A stretch of DNA of 8,914 nucleotides, from positions 1-8,914 of the forward strand of contig JAEEZP010000284.1 in NCBI GenBank assembly GCA_016291915.1, given 5' to 3'. The translations under genes were made by a program, and so were the position numbers. This document shows, piece after piece, positions 1 through 6,497 of the stretch (position 1 is the first letter of the stretch; each line of letters begins with the position of its first letter). This DNA comes from Prevotella sp. (lineage in GTDB: Bacteria > Bacteroidota > Bacteroidia > Bacteroidales > Bacteroidaceae). Below the pieces are notes generated by a model. The model saw only the letters and a program-made list of their open reading frames with translations, was not told where the DNA came from and did not search any database.

Positions 1-2
1 TC

Positions 3-1004
3 CTCTTACAATGGTATGCCGCTAACGGACGGTCTCTGCCTTGGCGACAGACCAGAGACCCCTATGCGATATGGCTGTCGGAGGTGATTCTTCAACAGAC
101 ACGTATTGAGCAGGGACGCCCTTATTGGGACCGGTTCATGTCGCGATGGCCCACGGTCAATGATCTGGCTGCTGCTACGGAGGATGAGGTATTGAGAGAG
201 TGGCAGGGACTGGGTTATTACAGTCGTGCAAGAAATCTTCACCATGCAGCTCAACAAATAGCAGAAAAAGGTGCTTTCCCCCGGACCCTGAAGGAAATCA
301 AAATGCTGAAAGGTGTGGGTGATTATACCGCCGCTGCCATTGCCAGTATGGCTTTTGATATTCCTGCAGCTGTCGTCGATGGCAATGTCTATCGTGTTTT
401 GTCTCGTTATTTCGATATCGATACTCCGATTAATACTACAGAGGGAAAACAGGTGTTTTCTGCTTTGGCAACATCATTGTTGCCTGTCAATGAGGCTGCT
501 GCTTTTAATCAGGCAATTATGGACTTCGGGGCGATACAGTGTACTCCTTCTTCTCCGAAATGCTTACTCTGTCCTTTGATGGATTCTTGTGCAGCTTTGC
601 GTAATGGAACGGTGGAACGGCGACCGGTTAAGCTTAAGACACTGAAGATCAAGGAGCGTCACCTTACCTATTTATATATACGTTGCAAAGGCGATATTGC
701 TATTCATCGCAGAGGTGCAGGTGACATCTGGCATGGTCTGTGGGAACCAGTGCTCCTATATGATGATCAAGGTGACAGTATAGATAAAACCGTTGCTGAA
801 CAGTTATTACAAGGTAGTCGTCTTATTAAGAAAGGTGTAAAACATGTATTGACCCATCGGGTGATTATCGCTGATTTCTATCTCCTTGAAACAGAGAGGA
901 AGCCGGTCTTACCTGAGGATTATCGTTGGGTGAAGGAAGAAACGTTTGACGATTATGCCAAACCGCGATTGATAGAATTGCTATTGAAAACGTTGAATTC
1001 TTAA
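3..1004 (+). CDS. mutY: A/G-specific adenine DNA glycosylase MutY (5' end outside window)
   Basis: MutY removes adenine mispaired with 8-oxoguanine in base-excision repair. The reading frame is open from base 3 and the true start lies before the window. The first visible codons already encode conserved MutY sequence (LPWR, then DPYAIWLSEVILQQTR). The catalytic Glu (E. coli E37 equivalent) is encoded at 81-83, so the GTG at 84 is an internal Val codon and not the start. The helix-hairpin-helix (LKGVGDYTAA) begins near 303, and the catalytic Asp of VDGNV is at 378-380. The [4Fe-4S] cysteines, in the pattern C-X6-C-X2-C-X5-C, lie at 540-590. About 110 C-terminal residues form the NUDIX-like 8-oxoG recognition domain (IWHGLWEP, HVLTHR). 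All key residues are present, so the gene looks functional. Family and motifs are established knowledge. No neighbour upstream can be seen. Confidence 0.95.
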   Translation, partial: LLQWYAANGRSLPWRQTRDPYAIWLSEVILQQTRIEQGRPYWDRFMSRWPTVNDLAAATEDEVLREWQGLGYYSRARNLHHAAQQIAEKGAFPRTLKEIKMLKGVGDYTAAAIASMAFDIPAAVVDGNVYRVLSRYFDIDTPINTTEGKQVFSALATSLLPVNEAAAFNQAIMDFGAIQCTPSSPKCLLCPLMDSCAALRNGTVERRPVKLKTLKIKERHLTYLYIRCKGDIAIHRRGAGDIWHGLWEPVLLYDDQGDSIDKTVAEQLLQGSRLIKKGVKHVLTHRVIIADFYLLETERKPVLPEDYRWVKEETFDDYAKPRLIELLLKTLNS

Positions 1005-1130
1005 TTTATCATTTGGGGTTCTGAAATGATCCGTTTTCAGAAAGATTCATCATTGTTTTCATTAGGTAACGGAAAATAGCTTATATGTGAAAATTTCTCT
1101 AAAGTAGGTGGCTTTCTTAGATTTTATTTA

Positions 1131-1138
1131 TATCTTTG
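1131..1138 (+). promoter_or_regulatory. Putative Bacteroidetes-type promoter -7 element
   Basis: TATCTTTG matches the Bacteroidetes sigma-ABfr -7 consensus TAnnTTTG exactly. It lies about 50 bp before the ATG at 1190, which predicts a short leader of about 45 nt. No good -33 TTTG lies at the usual 19-20 bp distance, so this is moderate evidence. It falls in the 185-bp gap after mutY and suggests that the next gene is transcribed independently. Confidence 0.5.
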
Positions 1139-1189
1139 TAGTGTTATTGATGACTTTTTTTAGTTGCTGAACATTTAGTAATACAAGAT

Positions 1190-1693
1190 ATGAACCGAAC
1201 CGTTTTTTTATCCATTATCGCCCTTATCCTACTGTTTATCTTTGTCGCATTTGTTGGTGGGGTAGGCCTTGGTCCCTTACTTTTTCTATTGTTAGTGTTG
1301 GTGATCCTTCTCTACAAGTTCGTGTTTAAGAAAGAATCATCTGGCGAGGTGGCCGAAGTGATGTTAAATAACTATACATTGGAGACTGTCATACGTGATT
1401 ATGGCAATCCTGACGACACCGTAGTGCTTGATGCCTCCCGTGTCAATGAGTTATCGTCGTTGATCCTTTTCTATACCGCCAAGGATATGGCATTTGTCGC
1501 CGGCCAACCTGTTAAGATTAGTGAGATTACCGGTGTGGCTCCAAAAAATTTCGCCTCCCCATACACCGTCGATGAGTGGGGTGTGGTAATCAATACCACG
1601 AATAAACAGTATCCCACTTTCCGTCTTCGCGTCGGCTATGACGGTGGACTCGCCTCGGAGATTGCTGAACAGATATACGGGAATTTAGTTTAG
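1190..1693 (+). CDS. Hypothetical protein with two N-terminal membrane helices and a soluble domain
   Basis: I do not recognise this 167-residue protein. Residues about 5-25 and 28-46 are strongly hydrophobic and separated by a short Gly-rich turn (VGGVGLG), giving a hairpin of two membrane helices. The following basic KFVFKK suggests that the remaining 120 residues face the cytoplasm. That part alternates short beta-like stretches (TVVLDA, LILFYTA, DMAFVAG, WGVVINT, TFRLRVGY) and ends in a helix (LASEIAEQIYGNL). This order is compatible with a PH-like beta-sandwich, but that is inference. It has its own putative promoter and an intrinsic terminator, so it is probably monocistronic. Its 3' end faces the end of another small membrane protein with a PH-like domain. 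The ATG is the first in-frame start after the promoter. Existence as a gene is likely; function is unknown. Confidence 0.75.
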   Translation: MNRTVFLSIIALILLFIFVAFVGGVGLGPLLFLLLVLVILLYKFVFKKESSGEVAEVMLNNYTLETVIRDYGNPDDTVVLDASRVNELSSLILFYTAKDMAFVAGQPVKISEITGVAPKNFASPYTVDEWGVVINTTNKQYPTFRLRVGYDGGLASEIAEQIYGNLV

Positions 1694-1727
1694 GGTATAA
1701 AAAAGATAGGAATAATATAGGAGTGGA

Positions 1728-1749
1728 AACCGCGTTGCGGTTATTTTTT
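1728..1749 (+). terminator. Intrinsic terminator of the 1190-1693 gene
   Basis: A perfect 6-bp stem, AACCGC (1728-1733) and GCGGTT (1737-1742), encloses a 3-nt loop and is followed by ATTTTTT. It starts 35 bp after the stop at 1693, between convergent genes. The opposite strand lacks a T tract after the stem, so it serves mainly the plus-strand gene. Confidence 0.75.
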
Positions 1750-1760
1750 ATTATTCTTTG

Positions 1761-2171
1761 TCAATCAGTGATGGTGATCTGTGGATTGATGGCTTTCAGT
1801 TGTCCAATGAATTCTTTTTGCCGCTGAGGGGAAATGATAATCTCGTCGTATTTGTTGTAGCAGATGCGCAGACGGTCAAATGAGGCAGCGGGAGCACTTA
1901 GAATGGTGTGGGTGAATTCGATGCTCTTAATGCGGTTGATGTTGATGACTTCCTTGAAGAACCATGCCTGGTGAACGATGAGTTGGTCATCGGTCACTTC
2001 GTACTTGAAGCTTGTGAAGAGTGCGAGAAAGAAAAGGAAAAACGGCAGACATACGAAAAAAGGATGCCATTCGCTAGCACGAAGACAGAAGATCACTGGT
2101 ACAACGATCATCAAGAAGGCGACGATGCTCAGTAATAAAGGGGATTGCTTGGTGGGGTAAATAGTTTTCAT
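1761..2171 (-). CDS. Small membrane protein with bacterial PH-like domain (bPH_4/YyaB type)
   Basis: This 136-residue protein has two hydrophobic helices (about 11-31 and 36-54) followed by a domain of about 80 residues. The domain reads like the YyaB-like PH domain family (Pfam bPH_4, formerly DUF1200): YEVTDDQLIVH, INRIKSIEFTHTILSAPAAS, FDRLRI, then IIISPQRQKEFIGQLKAINP. The I-SP-x-x-x-x-FI and NP-I pattern at the end is characteristic. The molecular function of the family is not established. It lies on the same strand as the etf-acd operon but 72 bp behind its last gene and beyond a hairpin terminator, so it is either read through or separately transcribed. No TAnnTTTG element is visible just upstream. 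The family call rests on recognition of the pattern, not on a search. Confidence 0.8.
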   Translation of the reverse strand: MKTIYPTKQSPLLLSIVAFLMIVVPVIFCLRASEWHPFFVCLPFFLFFLALFTSFKYEVTDDQLIVHQAWFFKEVININRIKSIEFTHTILSAPAASFDRLRICYNKYDEIIISPQRQKEFIGQLKAINPQITITD

Positions 2172-2180
2172 ATATGAGGG

Positions 2181-2222
2181 GAAAGAAACCCGCCTCTCTT
2201 ACCCTGAGGGGAGGAGAGGCGG
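2181..2222 (-). terminator. Terminator after the etfB-acd operon
   Basis: A 9-bp perfect stem (2190-2198 with 2214-2222, CCGCCTCTC/GAGAGGCGG) has a small inner CCC/GGG pairing. Read on the minus strand it is followed by a T-rich but interrupted tail (GTTTCTTTCC). It starts 22 bp after the acyl-CoA dehydrogenase stop. The broken T tract may allow some read-through into the bPH gene. Confidence 0.65.
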
Positions 2223-2243
2223 AAATGTTATTAGTCTGCGATG

Positions 2244-3956
2244 TTACTCTGCAGCCTTGAAGTTCTCGAGATCTTCCACTTGGAAGTTCTTGATGTATGC
2301 AGCCTTGCCGATAACATCCTCCTCAGTCATGCGTACATATACCTGAGCTGACTTAGCGAAAAGTTCCGGTGCACGGGTGGCATCATCAAGGATCAACAAG
2401 CTCATCACCAGTTCAGCTGTCATATCATACAGACGACGGGCAAGGAAATCCTGAGCGGCTTGATTACCTAATGCCTTGACATTAGCGATAGCCTCCTCGT
2501 AAACAGGAATCAGAGCGTCAACACGTGTCTTCAGCGGTTGCAAAGCCTCGCTAACCTCTGCCATTGCCATCTCCTTGATGTTGTTGAGCATCGTACCATT
2601 GGTGATATAACGGATGGCAGCCACTACCTGCAACTGTGTCGTTCCCTCATAGATAGAGAAGATACGTGCGTCGCGGAACAGGCGCTGAGACTTATATTCC
2701 ATGATAAAGCCGGAACCACCGTGGATGCTGATGGCATCATAAGCATTCTGGTTGGCATACTCAGAGTTCATACCTTTTGCCAGAGGAGTGAAAGCATCTG
2801 CCAGACGCTGGAACTTCTTCAGTTCCTGCTTCTCCTCGGGAGTAAGCTTGCGGTCACGCTCAATATCTTCCAATGCCTTGTAGATATCCACATAGCGGGC
2901 TGTCTGATAAAGGAGTGAACGACCGGCATCGAGCTTAGCCTTCATACGAGAAAGCATGTCATAGACAGCGGGGAAGTTGATGATCTTCTCACCAAACTGT
3001 GCACGGTCCTTGGCATAAGCAAGTCCTTCGTTGTAAGCTTCCTGCTCAACACCCACGCTCTGTGCGGCGATACCCAGACGGGCACCGTTCATCAGTGACA
3101 TCACATACTTGATGAGTCCTAAACGAGTGCTACCGCAAAGTTCTGCCTTGGCATTCTTGTAAGTAAGCTCACAGGTAGGTGATCCGTGGATACCAAGTTT
3201 ATGCTCGATATGACGAACGTTGACACCGCCCTGACGCTTATCATAGATGAACATAGAAAGTCCGCGACCATCTTTCGTACCTTCCTCACTACGGGCGAGG
3301 ACGAGGTGAATGTCAGAGTCACCGTTGGTGATGAAACGTTTCACACCATTCAACAGCCAGCATCCTTCTTTCTCATCGTAGGTAGCTTTCAGCATCACAC
3401 GCTGCAGGTCAGAACCGGCATCAGGCTCGGTCAAGTCCATAGACATTGTCTCACCGGCACATACGCGGGGAATATACTTCTGGCGTTGTTCCTCTGAACC
3501 GAACTCATACAGGGTGTCGATACATGACTGCAGACTCCAGATATTCTGGTAGCCGGCATCAGCGGCGGAGATAACCTCACTGAGCATGGAGAATACAACG
3601 TTAGGAAGATTCAGACCGCCGTAACGACGGGGCATGGAAACACCATGTAAGCCGGCCTTGCGAGTGGCGTCGAGATTCTCAAATGTCTTTGATGCATAGA
3701 TCATACGACCGTTCTCGAGGTGTGGACCCTCAAGGTCAACAGCCTCACTGTTCGGCTCGATGATATTTGCTGCCACATCACCGGTGATATCAAGAATCTG
3801 CTTGTAGTTCTCGATAGCATCGTTAAAGTCAACAGGAGCATCCTCAAATTTCTCTTTGTCTTCGTAGCCCTTCTCTTTCAGTTCTACGATGCGCTCCATC
3901 AAAGGATGATTTAGGTGGAACGCAATTTCCGGGTGGTCACTATAATAGTTTGCCAT
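2244..3956 (-). CDS. Acyl-CoA dehydrogenase family flavoprotein, long form
   Basis: This FAD enzyme of 570 residues oxidises acyl-CoA, or in the reductive direction enoyl-CoA, at the alpha-beta bond and exchanges electrons with ETF. Visible motifs are TEPDAGSD (176-183, flavin/substrate region), RAQFG (318-322), HGGSGF (412-417) and IYEGTTQ. The Glu at residue 437 corresponds to the catalytic base of medium-chain acyl-CoA dehydrogenase. It is about 190 residues longer than short-chain dehydrogenases such as Bcd. The excess is an N-terminal extension, a charged insertion near 356-392 and a C-terminal helical segment of about 115 residues, as in dehydrogenases with the Acyl-CoA_dh C-terminal-like domain (PF12806). 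It is the last gene of the operon, beginning 2 bp after the preceding small gene. Substrate cannot be read from sequence; short-chain or branched acyl-CoA is possible. No symbol is assigned. Confidence 0.93.
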   Translation of the reverse strand: MANYYSDHPEIAFHLNHPLMERIVELKEKGYEDKEKFEDAPVDFNDAIENYKQILDITGDVAANIIEPNSEAVDLEGPHLENGRMIYASKTFENLDATRKAGLHGVSMPRRYGGLNLPNVVFSMLSEVISAADAGYQNIWSLQSCIDTLYEFGSEEQRQKYIPRVCAGETMSMDLTEPDAGSDLQRVMLKATYDEKEGCWLLNGVKRFITNGDSDIHLVLARSEEGTKDGRGLSMFIYDKRQGGVNVRHIEHKLGIHGSPTCELTYKNAKAELCGSTRLGLIKYVMSLMNGARLGIAAQSVGVEQEAYNEGLAYAKDRAQFGEKIINFPAVYDMLSRMKAKLDAGRSLLYQTARYVDIYKALEDIERDRKLTPEEKQELKKFQRLADAFTPLAKGMNSEYANQNAYDAISIHGGSGFIMEYKSQRLFRDARIFSIYEGTTQLQVVAAIRYITNGTMLNNIKEMAMAEVSEALQPLKTRVDALIPVYEEAIANVKALGNQAAQDFLARRLYDMTAELVMSLLILDDATRAPELFAKSAQVYVRMTEEDVIGKAAYIKNFQVEDLENFKAAE

Positions 3957-3958
3957 AA

Positions 3959-4156
3959 TTATTCATTGTTTTCTTTTTGGGGAAGTCCGAATACCCAAAG
4001 GAAGATAAGTGTGCCGATAACTGGGAAAACAGCATCTATCACTTTTCTTATTACAACATTGATGCTGATAATATGATATGCAAGGAGTATGTTCCACGCA
4101 AAAATAGCTGCAATCCAGCATACGATGGCCACAATCTTCTTCGTCTTGGTACTCAT
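3959..4156 (-). CDS. Small two-helix membrane protein in the etf-acd operon (upstream of acd)
   Basis: This 65-residue protein has a basic start (MSTKTKK), hydrophobic segments at about 8-28 and 39-58, and a short charged tail (PQKENNE). I recognise no family. It is separated by 3 bp from the preceding small gene and 2 bp from the acyl-CoA dehydrogenase, so translation is probably coupled. A shadow plus-strand frame (3977-4345) overlaps it, but the operon spacing favours the minus strand. The Lys-rich N-terminus suggests both ends in the cytoplasm. A role in membrane attachment of the flavoprotein complex, or as an electron-transfer accessory, is inference from position only. There is no Cys pair or haem-ligand pattern to support a redox role. 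Confidence 0.7.
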   Translation of the reverse strand: MSTKTKKIVAIVCWIAAIFAWNILLAYHIISINVVIRKVIDAVFPVIGTLIFLWVFGLPQKENNE

Positions 4157-4159
4157 ATT

Positions 4160-4354
4160 CTACTTCTCTTGATTCTTCTCTTGATTCTTCTTATATATTC
4201 TTCCTCCTACTCTTGCGCCGAATGCGACACCGCAGGCATAAGCACAGAAGTTAAATATAGCTGCGAGTTCAAAATTTTCTTTTGTATTAAAGTAATAGGC
4301 AACGCCGAGCCATGCGAGGGCACAGATAATGAGGAAAATATCTAAGACTTTCAT
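4160..4354 (-). CDS. Small two-helix membrane protein in the etf-acd operon (downstream of etfA)
   Basis: This 64-residue protein has hydrophobic segments at about 4-22 and 28-48. The second is rich in small residues (CAYACGVAFGARVGG), a composition typical of tight helix packing. The C-terminus is a charged tail in which NQEK occurs twice, encoded by a 12-bp tandem repeat. It starts 2 bp after the etfA stop and ends 3 bp before the next small gene, placing it firmly inside the operon. I recognise no family. Two Cys residues sit in the second helix but in no known cofactor motif. Function is unknown; the position suggests an accessory to EtfAB/acyl-CoA dehydrogenase at the membrane. Confidence 0.7.
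   Translation of the reverse strand: MKVLDIFLIICALAWLGVAYYFNTKENFELAAIFNFCAYACGVAFGARVGGRIYKKNQEKNQEK
4163..4191. repeat. 12-bp in-frame tandem repeat in a small membrane protein gene
   Basis: CTTCTCTTGATT occurs twice (4163-4174, 4175-4186), followed by a partial third copy (4187-4191). As 12 bp is four codons, changes in copy number would lengthen or shorten the C-terminal KNQE repeat without a frameshift. Confidence 0.8.
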
Positions 4355-4356
4355 AT

Positions 4357-5379
4357 TTACTTAGAATTTTGTTTGTAGTACTTAATCAATTTCGGTACAA
4401 CCTCCTCAACGGTTCCTACAATCACATAGTCGGCAATGCGGTTGATGGGAGCATCAGGATCGCTGTTGATAGAGATGATAATGCTCGAATCCTGCATACC
4501 GGCGATATGCTGGATCTGCCCGGAGATACCGCAGGCAATATATACCTTCGGATGAACGGTAACACCTGTCTGACCAATCTGACGGTCATGATCGAGCCAA
4601 CCGGCATCCACAGCGGCGCGTGAACCACCTACCTCACCATGTAATACCTTAGCGAGCTGGAACAACTGATCAAAACCTTCCTTTGAACCGACACCGTAGC
4701 CACCGGCAACGATGATAGGAGCACCCTTCAGATTATGCTTGGCAGCCTCCACATGATGGTCGAGCACCTTCACGACATAAGCCTCAGGAGAGACATATTT
4801 AGATACCTCAGGATAAACCACTTCCTTACGGCAGTCACCCTCATACAATGCTTTCTGCATCACACCACTACGTACGGTGGCCATCTGTGGACGATGCTCC
4901 GGATTCACAATCGTAGCCACGATGTTTCCACCGAAAGCAGGACGGATCTGATAAAGCAGGTTCTCATACACCTTGTTATTCTTCTTATCCTCGTAAGAAC
5001 CGATCTCCAACTCCGTACAGTCGGCTGTCAAACCACTGGTAAGTGAAGAACTTACACGAGGACCGAGGTCACGACCGATCACGGTAGCACCCATCAGACA
5101 GATCTGCGGGTCTTCTTCCTTGAAGAGATTCACCATGATGTCAGTATGGGGAGCACTGGTGTATGGGAAGAGTCCCTCACCGTCGAAAACGAACAATTTA
5201 TCCACTCCGTAGGGAAGGATCTGATCTTCCACCTTACCCTTGATGCCAGTGCCGGCAACAACAGCGTGGAGCTCCACATTCAATTGATTGGCCAACTTGC
5301 GGCCTTTGGTAAGCAACTCCTGAGATACTTCCTGTACCTGAGTGCCTTCTATCTCGCAATAAACAAATACATTCTGCAT
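4357..5379 (-). CDS. etfA: Electron transfer flavoprotein alpha subunit
   Basis: EtfA (340 residues, usual length) pairs with EtfB to carry electrons between acyl-CoA dehydrogenase and other carriers. The N-terminal ETF fold spans about 1-200 (GRDLGPRVSSSL at 102-113, RPAFGGNI at 146-153). The C-terminal FAD-binding domain has the diagnostic motifs SRAAVDAGW (253-261), QIGQTG (267-272), GISGQIQH (284-291) and a DPDAPI-x-x-I-A-D-Y-x-I-V-G run near 307-322. The ATG is 2 bp after the etfB stop, and the next gene follows by 2 bp. Cytoplasmic. No ETF:quinone oxidoreductase gene or ferredoxin is visible in the window. Confidence 0.96.
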   Translation of the reverse strand: MQNVFVYCEIEGTQVQEVSQELLTKGRKLANQLNVELHAVVAGTGIKGKVEDQILPYGVDKLFVFDGEGLFPYTSAPHTDIMVNLFKEEDPQICLMGATVIGRDLGPRVSSSLTSGLTADCTELEIGSYEDKKNNKVYENLLYQIRPAFGGNIVATIVNPEHRPQMATVRSGVMQKALYEGDCRKEVVYPEVSKYVSPEAYVVKVLDHHVEAAKHNLKGAPIIVAGGYGVGSKEGFDQLFQLAKVLHGEVGGSRAAVDAGWLDHDRQIGQTGVTVHPKVYIACGISGQIQHIAGMQDSSIIISINSDPDAPINRIADYVIVGTVEEVVPKLIKYYKQNSK

Positions 5380-5381
5380 AG

Positions 5382-6254
5382 TTAGCCAATAATTTTTTCT
5401 TCCAACAATTCTTTGATCATTCCCTCAATATCGGCATCCGAACCGGTAAGCGTCTTGCTCTCCTTAGCTTGGAAGACGATGTTCTTAACAGCCTTCACCT
5501 TGGTGGGAGAACCGGACAGACCGCACTGAGAAGCATCACCATCCACATCGGCAACACTCCATTGATTCAGTGTCAGGTATGGACGCTCTTCATAAAGATA
5601 ATCATAGGCGGTGCCTTCCTGAGGACGCTCCATCGGACAGGTGGCACGCTTGTATTTCATAACGAGCTTGGCATTGCAGGGACGACAGGGTGCAGCACTG
5701 CCATTCACGGTGATCACTACGGGTAGGGGAGCCTCGACAGTCTCTACACCACCGTCGATCATTCTGCGAATCGTTGCCTTACCGTCTTTGATGGAGAGAA
5801 TCTCCTCTGCATAGGTAACCTGATTCAAACCTAACTTCTGGGCAACCTGAGGACCCACCTGAGCGGTATCACCATCGATAGCCTGACGACCACCGATCAC
5901 CACGTCAACATCACCGATCTTCTGAATGGCTGTTGCCAGCGCATAAGAGGTGGCCAACGTGTCAGCACCGGCGAACAGACGGTCGGTAAGCAACCATCCT
6001 GTGTCTGCGCCACGATAAAGACCCTGACGGATAATCTCACCGGCACGCGGAGGACCCATCGTCAATACGCCGACAGTACTGCCAGGATTCTGTTCTTTCA
6101 GGCGGAGTGCCTGCTCCAATGCATTTAAATCTTCTGGATTGAAAATGGCAGGTAAGGCAGCGCGGTTGACGGTTCCTTCTTCGGTCATCGCATCCTTGCC
6201 CACATTTCTTGTGTCTGGTACTTGCTTGGCAAGTACTACAATTTTTAACTTCAT
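5382..6254 (-). CDS. etfB: Electron transfer flavoprotein beta subunit, bifurcating-type motif
   Basis: EtfB (290 residues) is the first gene of the operon. It shows the ETF beta fold with KQVPDT near 10, NPEDLNALEQALRLKE, TMGPPRAGEIIRQGLYRGAD, and the loop GRQAIDGDTAQVGP (122-135). Bifurcating, NAD(H)-using ETFs typically have AIDGDTAQVGP here, whereas mitochondrial-type ETFs have AIDDDCNQTGQ. This suggests a FAD in the beta subunit, and NADH coupling with ferredoxin or another low-potential acceptor. The C-terminal segment (CGLSGSPTKVKAV, KTLTGSD) is the arm that wraps EtfA. An unusual cysteine trio, C190-X2-C193 and C206, sits after the ETF signature region. Start: ATG at 6254, with a strong promoter about 70 bp upstream. 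Confidence 0.96.
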   Translation of the reverse strand: MKLKIVVLAKQVPDTRNVGKDAMTEEGTVNRAALPAIFNPEDLNALEQALRLKEQNPGSTVGVLTMGPPRAGEIIRQGLYRGADTGWLLTDRLFAGADTLATSYALATAIQKIGDVDVVIGGRQAIDGDTAQVGPQVAQKLGLNQVTYAEEILSIKDGKATIRRMIDGGVETVEAPLPVVITVNGSAAPCRPCNAKLVMKYKRATCPMERPQEGTAYDYLYEERPYLTLNQWSVADVDGDASQCGLSGSPTKVKAVKNIVFQAKESKTLTGSDADIEGMIKELLEEKIIG

Positions 6255-6285
6255 ATGATATAAATTATATTATAATCTGTTTTAA

Positions 6286-6309
6286 AAAGACGAAAAAACC
6301 TACGTCTTT
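6286..6309 (-). other. Possible hairpin in the etfB leader RNA
   Basis: AAAGACG (6286-6292) and CGTCTTT (6303-6309) can form a 7-bp stem with a 10-nt loop in the predicted 5' leader of the etfB mRNA. On the transcribed strand the 3' arm runs into five T residues. That makes a weak attenuator conceivable, but the stem is short and A/T-ended. Confidence 0.3.
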
Positions 6310-6321
6310 CAATAATGTCGG

Positions 6322-6353
6322 CAAAGGTACAAACTTTATCCCACGTGCACAAA
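6322..6353 (-). promoter_or_regulatory. Promoter of the etfB operon
   Basis: On the minus strand TACCTTTG (6322-6329) is an exact TAnnTTTG -7 element, and TTTG (6350-6353) sits 20 bp upstream as the -33 element. This is close to the Bacteroidetes primary-sigma consensus. Predicted transcription start is near 6316, about 60 nt before the etfB ATG. Confidence 0.7.
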
Positions 6354-6416
6354 TAAATGTTCTAAAAAATGCACAAAGCTGCATTATATGTGCACAATAA
6401 TTACAAAATGTGCAAC
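6346..6416. repeat. TGCACA-type direct repeats upstream of the etfB promoter
   Basis: TGCACAAA occurs at 6346 and 6370, TGCACAAT at 6391, and the degenerate TGCAAC at 6411, at spacings of 24, 21 and 20 bp. The copy at 6389-6396 forms the palindrome TGTGCACA. The 6346 copy overlaps the -33 element. The spacing is near two helical turns, which suggests binding sites for a regulator of etfB transcription. Confidence 0.5.
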
Positions 6417-6447
6417 ATGTCCAACTGTTTATCATCGTATTGAGAAT

Positions 6448-6468
6448 GACTTTTATTAGCTGAAAGTC
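6448..6468. repeat. Short inverted repeat
   Basis: GACTTT (6448-6453) and AAAGTC (6463-6468) are separated by 9 bp in the non-coding region. AAAGTCC also occurs in the nearby 44-bp repeats. There is no T tract, so it is not a terminator. Confidence 0.35.
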
Positions 6469-6497
6469 CCAGGTTTTATCCTACATCATCAAGCACT

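Noticed and set aside
1021..1040. Hairpin CTGAAA/TTTCAG after mutY as terminator
   Set aside because: Only 6 bp, A/T-rich, and followed by AAAGATT rather than a T tract.
1908..2160. Plus-strand frames opposite the bPH gene
   Set aside because: Charged low-complexity translations, antisense to a recognisable family protein: shadow frames.
3977..4345. Plus-strand frame of 122 codons opposite the two small membrane genes
   Set aside because: The minus-strand genes show tight operon spacing and coherent membrane helices. The plus-strand translation resembles nothing and has no promoter element of its own.
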